Source of the DNA: DATAMF01 sp964472565
GTDB lineage: Bacteria > Chloroflexota > Anaerolineae > Aggregatilineales > Aggregatilineaceae
Length of the DNA: 11,422 nt
Direction: 5' to 3'
Assembly: GCA_964472565.1 (NCBI GenBank)
Contig: CAYYNB010000186.1
Coordinates: 1-11,422 of the forward strand
The position numbers and the translations under genes are program-made. Of the stretch, positions 6,905-11,422 are shown piece by piece. The notes below the pieces were generated by a model. That model worked only from the letters and a program-made list of their open reading frames with translations, searched no databases and was not told the origin of the DNA. Within the stretch, counting starts at the first letter, position 1. Every line of letters begins with the position of its first letter.

Positions 6905-6913
6905 CGTAAACAT
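6895..6913. promoter_or_regulatory. Candidate TetR operator 2
   Basis: ATGTTGACGACGTAAACAT is the same 19-bp imperfect palindrome as operator 1, with one base changed in the spacer (A to G). It covers the predicted start site of the rightward promoter. The centre-to-centre distance to operator 1 is 37 bp. Confidence 0.75.
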
Positions 6914-6976
6914 CATACCCCACATCATAACCATAGCTCAATACCCCTTGCGCGTCCAACCTGGAGGATAAATATC

Positions 6977-7804
6977 ATGCGCGACAAAAATATACTGATC
7001 ACGGGGGGCACCGATGGCATGGGCAAAGCGACAGCCCACCAACTTGCCAAACTTGGGGCAAATCTGCTGTTGATTGGTCGTAACCAGACCAAAGGTGAAG
7101 CCGCCGCCGCCGAGATTATCCAGGCCAGCGGCAATTCCAGCGTCGCCTATTTGCAGGCGGATCTATCGCTCGTTCACAACCTGCCGCCGCTCGCCGAACA
7201 GGTTCGTCAGCGGTTCGATCACCTGGATGTCCTGGTTCATTGTGCGGGCGGTGTTTTTCCATCCAGGCGCACCCTGACCAGTGAAGGTGTCGAACTGTCT
7301 TTTGCGGTGCAGTATCTGGCCCGCCATGTCCTGACGCAGACCTTGTTAGACCGGCTGTGTGCCAGCCCCAGGCCGCAGGTGCTTTGTTTAGCAGGCGGCG
7401 GCGCAGGCCACAAGCCGCTGGACATGGATAACCTCATGGGCGAAAAACGATACAGCATAATGGGGGCGGTCCAGACCAGTTCCGTGACAAATAACCTGCT
7501 CACGCTGGACTGGATCGAACATTATCCCGGCATCACCTTTTACAATTATGGACCGGGTTTTGTGCGCACGGGCATGATCGACCGCTCGCCGCTGCCAATC
7601 CGCCTGATGCTGAATACCGTCGGGCGGCTGTTTTCCCGAACCCCCGATCAGGCGGCCAACGACATTGTCGGCCTGCTGACAGGTGATCGACCCGGCGGCT
7701 TTTATGAGGTAGGTCTGCGGAAAAATGAGCTGTCACTGGACCCGGCAACTCGCGCCGCCTTCCGCCTCTACACGGAATCTCTGATCACGCGTCTCGCCGC
7801 CTGA
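6977..7804 (+). CDS. Short-chain dehydrogenase-like protein, catalytic residues apparently lost
   Basis: This 275-residue Rossmann-fold protein starts at ATG 6977 behind a clear GGAGG (6963-6967, nine-base spacing). The cofactor-binding TGxxxGxG motif is intact (T9-G10, G14, G16), R35 after strand 2 favours NADP(H), D62-L63 is the usual DL adenine contact, and HCAGG (88-92) stands for the NNAG motif. The active site departs from the classical pattern. Where a YxxxSK-type block should follow the IMGA segment, residues 164-173 read AVQTSSVTNN, giving V165 and S169 in place of Tyr and Lys. The catalytic Ser region reads CLAGGGAG (137-144) without serine. Close family shape is that of retinol-dehydrogenase/WWOX-like SDRs. 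It may be a non-catalytic binding protein or use other residues. It is divergently transcribed from tetR behind two operators, which predicts inducible expression. Confidence 0.88.
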   Translation: MRDKNILITGGTDGMGKATAHQLAKLGANLLLIGRNQTKGEAAAAEIIQASGNSSVAYLQADLSLVHNLPPLAEQVRQRFDHLDVLVHCAGGVFPSRRTLTSEGVELSFAVQYLARHVLTQTLLDRLCASPRPQVLCLAGGGAGHKPLDMDNLMGEKRYSIMGAVQTSSVTNNLLTLDWIEHYPGITFYNYGPGFVRTGMIDRSPLPIRLMLNTVGRLFSRTPDQAANDIVGLLTGDRPGGFYEVGLRKNELSLDPATRAAFRLYTESLITRLAA

Positions 7805-7817
7805 GCCAACCGGACTT

Positions 7818-7857
7818 GTAGGGGCAATTTATCATGAATTGCCACAATTGCCCCTAC
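7818..7857. repeat. Perfect 12-bp inverted repeat, palindromic intergenic element / likely terminator
   Basis: GTAGGGGCAATT (7818-7829) and AATTGCCCCTAC (7846-7857) are perfect reverse complements around a 16-bp spacer. A second AATTGCC (7837-7843) inside the spacer could also pair with the left arm, so two alternative hairpins exist. It fills the 66-bp gap between the convergent SDR-like and metallopeptidase genes, fitting a bidirectional terminator. Elements of this wording look like dispersed repeats of Chloroflexota and cyanobacterial genomes, as far as I remember. Confidence 0.7.
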
Positions 7858-7870
7858 GCCGGGATTTGCC

Positions 7871-9454
7871 CTACCCCGCGAACTTTTGCACGAAATAATC
7901 CACGTTCAGCTTTTCGCCCGTCGCATATTCCAGCGCATCATTCCAGTGCATCGTATTGCCGGGGTTATAAACCCGCTGCCGGAAGAACTCGCCCGCGCTC
8001 TTGCGCCCGACGATCCCGCCCTCGTGCTGGAACAGCCAACCTGTCCATTGCAGCGACATCATACGCCCCAGCAGATAATTCTGGTAATACGCCGGGGCCA
8101 GCGCGACATGGTATTTCGTCGCCCAGTCGGGCATATCGGCGCGGCCTTCGGGCCTGGTGAGCAGTTGGAATTTCTCCACCAGTTCCCACCACAGGTTATT
8201 CAGATCGCGGTTCGGGTCTTCATACATTGCTTTTTCAAAATTCACCACCACCATCACCCACCGCGCGAAGATCAGTTCTTCCAGCCGGAAGCGTTTAACT
8301 CCCACTTCCCCGGCCTGCTGTGACTGGTCGGGCGTGCGGCCCAACACCTGCTGGTGCCATTCAGGATCAAGTGTGATTGCGCCCATCAGCATCGCCATCG
8401 CTTCCGTGGTCAGGATATGCGGGAACGAACGCAGCAGCCAGGGCAGATTCTTGGGAATATATTTATCATACACGCCGTGTCCCAGCTCATGCAGCAGCGT
8501 TTCCATCCAGCGCAGCGACGGCTGCAAATTGCACAGCGTCCGCACGTCGCCTTCGCGGTCAATATGCGTGCAGAAAGCGTGCTGATCCTTGCCATCGCGC
8601 GGGTACAAATCGCTGCGGTCCAGAATATCGCGCGCTTCCATGCCCATCCCGTCATACGTCCGCAGCGCCAGTTCCACTAGGTCTTTACCCTCGAACAGCG
8701 CGTCAAAATTCAGATCACCGAGCATCGGCGCGCGTTGGAAAAACGGATCGGCGTAATGCCAGGGCATCAGTTCATCCACCGGCACGCCGAAACGCTGGCT
8801 CAGTTCCGCGTCCATCTCCGCCTTGACCGCGCGGAAAGGGGCTTCCGTTTTCCGCGCCAGGTCATCCAGCATCCCATACAGCCAATCCGGATCAAGTTCG
8901 TTCAGTTCGAGGCTCATCCGGTGAAAATTCGCATACCCCATCCGCTGCGCCGCCGCGTTGCGGAGTTCCGCCAGCCGCCGGATCGATTCCGCCACCACCG
9001 GCCCGATCTGCTTGCTGGCTTCCCACGCTTCGCGCCGTAGTTCGGAATCGTCTTCTTTCGCCAGAATCTCATCAATCGCGTTGGCCGACAGTTTTTTACC
9101 TTCCACCTCCGCGCGGAAATTCGTATACGCCGACACTAGCGCCGTTTCCAGCTTGGTCACTTCGTCAATCGTCGCCAGATCGCGCTGTCCCTGTGCAAAT
9201 TGGAGGTGCAGCAGATGCACCATCCGCTTCAACGCCGCATCATCCCCCGCCGCGCCGCTCTCATCCCATGCCTTCCACTGGCGATACGCACCCTCGTCCG
9301 CCCAGAAGCGCATCAGCGCGCCGCGTGTTTCTTCGGCTTTTGCCAGCGCTTCCACCGATCCAGTCGTCGCCGCGTCCCATTCCGCCAGATTCGCCGCAAT
9401 CGACAAGTCCCGAATCTGCGCTGTAACCTGCTCAACCGCCTGTTGAATGTCCAT
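7871..9454 (-). CDS. HExxH zinc metallopeptidase, M2 (ACE-like) family
   Basis: This is a 527-residue, largely helical protein. The zinc site is HELGH (322-326; H322 and H326 ligands, E323 catalytic), and TTEAMAM (349-355) places E351 as third ligand, the gluzincin arrangement shared by families M2, M3 and M32. The early NLAEWDAATTG (22-32) resembles the A.W...T entry of M2 (angiotensin-converting-enzyme-like) peptidases. The DALEYATGEKL tail (near 509-519) follows the usual C-terminal pattern of these oligopeptidases. No signal peptide is present, so it should act on peptides in the cytoplasm, unlike secreted ACE. ATG 9452-9454 follows a GGGAGAGGG site by seven bases. The frame runs on to 9646, but that extension is not protein-like and covers the divergent gene's promoter. 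The metallopeptidase call is firm. M2 rather than M3 or M32 is less certain. Confidence 0.88.
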   Translation of the reverse strand: MDIQQAVEQVTAQIRDLSIAANLAEWDAATTGSVEALAKAEETRGALMRFWADEGAYRQWKAWDESGAAGDDAALKRMVHLLHLQFAQGQRDLATIDEVTKLETALVSAYTNFRAEVEGKKLSANAIDEILAKEDDSELRREAWEASKQIGPVVAESIRRLAELRNAAAQRMGYANFHRMSLELNELDPDWLYGMLDDLARKTEAPFRAVKAEMDAELSQRFGVPVDELMPWHYADPFFQRAPMLGDLNFDALFEGKDLVELALRTYDGMGMEARDILDRSDLYPRDGKDQHAFCTHIDREGDVRTLCNLQPSLRWMETLLHELGHGVYDKYIPKNLPWLLRSFPHILTTEAMAMLMGAITLDPEWHQQVLGRTPDQSQQAGEVGVKRFRLEELIFARWVMVVVNFEKAMYEDPNRDLNNLWWELVEKFQLLTRPEGRADMPDWATKYHVALAPAYYQNYLLGRMMSLQWTGWLFQHEGGIVGRKSAGEFFRQRVYNPGNTMHWNDALEYATGEKLNVDYFVQKFAG

Positions 9455-9490
9455 CAAAAACCCTCTCCCTAAAAAATCAACAAAACGCAA

Positions 9491-9499
9491 CTTATACCA
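9491..9499 (-). promoter_or_regulatory. Possible extended -10 promoter for the metallopeptidase gene
   Basis: On the minus strand the bases read TGGTATAAG: a TATAAG hexamer (9496-9491) preceded by TGn, the extended -10 form. No good -35 is seen at 17 bp. It is 36 bp upstream of the start codon. Confidence 0.35.
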
Positions 9500-9542
9500 T
9501 GATCCCCGCCAAAAATCGATGCATTGCGCCAGATACACCGGC

Positions 9543-9571
9543 TTGCCTCTCCCCCTGATCAACAGTACACT
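9543..9571 (+). promoter_or_regulatory. Candidate promoter for the sugar-oxidoreductase/deacetylase operon
   Basis: TTGCCT (9543-9548) and TACACT (9566-9571) are separated by exactly 17 bp, each with four of six consensus matches. A start near 9578 leaves a leader of about 30 bases before the TTG start codon at 9609. Confidence 0.4.
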
Positions 9572-9608
9572 TACCCTCAAACCATCAGCACCCAACCGAG
9601 GAACACGC

Positions 9609-10346
9609 TTGCCGAATAAACTTCTGATCACAGGCGGTGCGGGCAAAATCGGCTCCTGCTTCGCCCGCTTCGCCGCCGATCATTACGCACTTCGCACCAT
9701 CGACCGGACACAGCCTCGCGATCCGCTGCCCGGCGAAACCCTGGTCGGTGATCTCCACGAGATCGACGTCTGCCGTGCCGCCTGCCAGGATATGGACATG
9801 GTGATCCACCTCGCCGCCGACGCCGACCCCGACGCCGATTTTCTAACATCGCTGCTGCCTAACAACATCATCGCCACCTACAATATGTTCCGCGCCGCGC
9901 ACGAAGCGGGCTGCCAGCGGTTCATCTACGCCAGCAGCGCGCATGTCGTCTCCGCTTATCCGCCGGATATTCAGATCAACGCCAACATGCCCGTTCGACC
10001 CCGGAACCTGTACGGCGTCTCGAAATGTTTCGGTGAAGCGCTCGCCGCCTACTATGCCTATACCGTCGGCCTGCCCACCGTCGTCCTGCGCATCGGCGCG
10101 TACATCTTCCCCGACGAATACGCGGAATTTTCCCACGACGAACTGGACGCCTTTTTAAGCCCTGACGATTTCAACCAACTCCTGATCCAGTGCTTGGAAA
10201 CACCCGACATCACGTTCGCCATCGCCCACGCGCTCTCGGATAATCGCTTCAAGCGTCTCGATCTCACCGCCACGCGCGATCTGTTCGGCTACCATCCCAC
10301 TGCCGACGCCTTTAATCTGTTTGGAATTTTCCCAGAAGGTAAATAA
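9609..10346 (+). CDS. Extended SDR, uronate-dehydrogenase-like NAD-dependent oxidoreductase/epimerase
   Basis: The start is TTG 9609-9611, set by GAGG at 9598-9601 with seven-base spacing and by the protein beginning right before its Rossmann motif. The frame is open upstream to 9447, but those residues are not family-like. The 245-residue product has TGGAGKIG (8-15) for the dinucleotide, D32 after strand 2 (favouring NAD), HLAAD (67-71), YASSAHVV (107-114) with the catalytic serine, and YGVSK (135-139) with catalytic Tyr135 and Lys139. The wording around SSAHVVSAYP, RPRNLYGVSKCFGE, LRIGAY, LSPDDF and ALSDN follows uronate dehydrogenase, which oxidises galacturonate or glucuronate to aldarolactone. 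Other sugar epimerase or dehydrogenase activities remain possible. The next gene starts three bases after the stop, so both are one operon. Confidence 0.85.
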   Translation: MPNKLLITGGAGKIGSCFARFAADHYALRTIDRTQPRDPLPGETLVGDLHEIDVCRAACQDMDMVIHLAADADPDADFLTSLLPNNIIATYNMFRAAHEAGCQRFIYASSAHVVSAYPPDIQINANMPVRPRNLYGVSKCFGEALAAYYAYTVGLPTVVLRIGAYIFPDEYAEFSHDELDAFLSPDDFNQLLIQCLETPDITFAIAHALSDNRFKRLDLTATRDLFGYHPTADAFNLFGIFPEGK

Positions 10347-10349
10347 CCT

Positions 10350-11189
10350 ATGAAACAACTGATCGTCAACGCCGATGACCTGGGCCGTTCGCCGGGCGTG
10401 AATCGCGGCATTCTGGACGCCCACCACAAAGGCATCGTCACCTCAACCACCGTCATGATCAACTATCCCGATGCGCCCGCCGGAATCGAAGCCGTCCTCA
10501 AGGATGCGCCCGCCCTCGGCCTGGGCCTGCATTTTAACCTGACCGCCTTCAAACCCGTGTCGCCGCCCGCTGCCATCCCCTCGCTGGTCAATGCCGACGG
10601 CTGGTTCTACCCGATCAACCAGTGGATCACCCAGCCCTTCCAGGCCGACGACTTCCGCCGCGAGATGACCGCCCAGTTCGATCGGTTTGTCAGCCTCGCC
10701 GGAAAGCTGCCCGATCACTTCGACGCACACCACCATTCCGTCTATCTCCATCCGCTGGCGCTGCCCATCCTGCTCGATCTCGCCGAACAGCACCACCTCC
10801 CGCTGCGGGATAGCGGCTTTGCGCAGCCCATGCTTGGCATTCTCAACAGCGATCTGCCCGCCGCCGAACTGGAAGCCTTAGCCGCCGAACTCCGCGCCAT
10901 CGCTGCCGCCCGTTCGGTTGCGCCGATCTTCCCCGCCCGCCTCACGACAGCGTTTTACGACACCCATGCTACGCTGGGCGATCTGCTGGTCATCCTCACC
11001 ACCCTGCCCCCCGACAGCGTGACGGAGATCATGTGCCATCCCGGTTATCTCGATGACATCCTGCGCACCAGCGCCTACAGCGCCCCCCGCGAGGAGGAAA
11101 TCAAACATCTGACTCACCAGGCCACGCGTGAATGTGTCGCCTCCGAGCAGATCAACCTGACCAATTTCGGGCGGTTGATGCGCCAATGA
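10350..11189 (+). CDS. ChbG/YdjC-family carbohydrate deacetylase
   Basis: This is a 279-residue cytoplasmic protein of normal family length. The metal and catalytic site motifs are present: IVNADDLG (5-12) with D9/D10, GLHFNLT (59-65) with H61, FDAHHHSVYLHP (124-135) with metal-ligand and general histidines, and EIMCHPGY (226-233) with H230. Family members remove acetyl groups from N-acetylated sugars such as diacetylchitobiose, using a divalent metal in a TIM-like barrel. ATG 10350 follows an AGAAGG site at ten bases, within the end of the upstream gene, and only three bases separate the two genes. Coupling to a uronate-dehydrogenase-like enzyme suggests breakdown of an acetylated or oxidised saccharide, but the actual substrate cannot be determined. 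Hopanoid or other glycan deacetylation has been assigned to distant relatives and stays possible. Confidence 0.92.
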   Translation: MKQLIVNADDLGRSPGVNRGILDAHHKGIVTSTTVMINYPDAPAGIEAVLKDAPALGLGLHFNLTAFKPVSPPAAIPSLVNADGWFYPINQWITQPFQADDFRREMTAQFDRFVSLAGKLPDHFDAHHHSVYLHPLALPILLDLAEQHHLPLRDSGFAQPMLGILNSDLPAAELEALAAELRAIAAARSVAPIFPARLTTAFYDTHATLGDLLVILTTLPPDSVTEIMCHPGYLDDILRTSAYSAPREEEIKHLTHQATRECVASEQINLTNFGRLMRQ

Positions 11190-11198
11190 TCACCATCG

Positions 11199-11250
11199 AA
11201 GTTAGTCACTCAAGTTAGCCATCGAAGTTAGTCACTGAAGTTAGTCACTG
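11199..11250. repeat. Four tandem copies of a 13-bp unit
   Basis: Copies start at 11199, 11212, 11225 and 11238. Copies 3 and 4 are identical (AAGTTAGTCACTG), copy 1 differs at the last base, and copy 2 (AAGTTAGCCATCG) differs at several positions. A partial unit ending CCATCG precedes them (11191-11198). The repeat begins just after the deacetylase stop codon. The unit is not a multiple of three and lies in non-coding DNA. Confidence 0.85.
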
Positions 11251-11304
11251 AAAGAGGTGACAGCGCCGCACATTCGTGCTACCCTAAATCATGATTAGCA
11301 CTGA

Positions 11305-11347
11305 CTCTCCCTCACCAGACATTTGGAGAGAAGGTCAAGGGGGGGCA
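11305..11347. repeat. Short palindrome with G-rich tail
   Basis: CTCTCC (11305-11310) pairs with GGAGAG (11325-11330) around a 14-base loop. The right arm runs into AAGGTCAAGGGGGGG, the same purine-rich tail style as at 2356 and 4806. It is probably a degenerate member of one dispersed element family. Confidence 0.5.
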
Positions 11348-11359
11348 GAAAATCGACCC

Positions 11360-11391
11360 AAGTTTTACAAAACCCCCACTTTGTAAAACTT
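11360..11391. repeat. Perfect 12-bp inverted repeat, hairpin
   Basis: AAGTTTTACAAA (11360-11371) and TTTGTAAAACTT (11380-11391) are perfect reverse complements around an 8-base C-rich loop. The loop and right arm, CCCCCACTTTG (11373-11383), can instead pair with CAAAGCGGGGG (11409-11419) with one mismatch, so two competing structures are possible. It could act as a terminator for the upstream operon or be the edge of a mobile or dispersed repeat continuing past the window. Confidence 0.65.
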
Positions 11392-11422
11392 CTCAGGTTC
11401 AAAACGCGCAAAGCGGGGGGGG

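Larger units (their letters stand above)
11190..11422. other. Non-coding tail of the window, 233 bp of repeats
   Basis: No plausible gene is seen in this stretch. It holds, in order, the 13-bp tandem repeat, a short hairpin with a G-rich tail (11305-11347), and nested inverted repeats up to the window edge. The composition is A/T-richer than the genes, with long G-runs. Confidence 0.6.

Noticed and set aside
6846..6959. Extension of the TetR protein to a start at 6959
   Set aside because: The extra 38 residues would be encoded by the operator/promoter region, and the ATG at 6845 has a G-rich binding site and the usual family N-terminus.
7834..8160. Small plus-strand gene overlapping the palindrome and the metallopeptidase 3' end
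   Set aside because: Its start lies inside the inverted repeat, and the rest is antisense to a firm coding region with low-complexity translation.
9447..9608. N-terminal extension of the uronate-dehydrogenase-like gene to an ATG at 9447
   Set aside because: The added 54 residues are not family-like, overlap the start of the divergent metallopeptidase gene and cover the likely promoter. The TTG at 9609 has a good ribosome binding site.
11199..11250. CRISPR array
   Set aside because: The units are 13 bp and contiguous, with no spacers.

Overview
The window is bacterial, about 55-60% GC and densely coded. It holds ten genes, one of them cut by the left edge. The gene set and the intergenic palindromes with G-rich tails suggest Chloroflexota (Anaerolineae-like). 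That placement is an inference from style and remembered family resemblance, not from a marker gene. No rRNA, tRNA, transposase or CRISPR array was seen.

Layout. (1) 3-698, plus strand: the C-terminal part of a nucleotidyltransferase-type protein, converging on a DUF4173-type multi-pass membrane protein (737-2290, minus). (2) 2474-6845, minus strand: a run of five genes, in transcription order a TetR repressor with a WHG-type C-terminal domain, an alpha/beta hydrolase, a small TIR-domain protein with a C-terminal membrane anchor, a 596-residue protein whose C-terminal half resembles nucleoside phosphorylases, and a nitroreductase. The first three are tightly spaced. A 103-bp gap with a strong hairpin separates TIR from the phosphorylase-like gene, and the last two genes overlap by 29 bp. 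(3) 6977-7804, plus strand: a short-chain dehydrogenase-like protein divergent from tetR. The 131-bp gap between them carries two near-identical 19-bp imperfect palindromes that overlap a good promoter. (4) 7871-9454, minus strand: a cytoplasmic HExxH metallopeptidase, M2 (ACE)-like. (5) 9609-11189, plus strand: a two-gene operon of a uronate-dehydrogenase-like extended SDR and a ChbG/YdjC carbohydrate deacetylase. (6) 11190-11422: non-coding, with a 13-bp tandem repeat, an element with a G-rich tail, and nested inverted repeats running into the window edge.

How the genes may work together. The TetR repressor probably controls both itself and the divergent SDR-like gene through the paired operators, and perhaps the hydrolase and TIR genes behind it. 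The SDR-like protein keeps its nucleotide-binding motif but appears to lack the catalytic Ser, Tyr and Lys. Several neighbours belong to dinucleotide-, nucleoside- or flavin-linked families: TIR (NAD+ cleavage in many relatives), the phosphorylase-like fold, nitroreductase (FMN and NAD(P)H), and the Rossmann-fold SDR. A shared role in nucleotide-cofactor stress or defence is possible but only inferred. The uronate-dehydrogenase-like and deacetylase pair fits catabolism of an acetylated or oxidised sugar.
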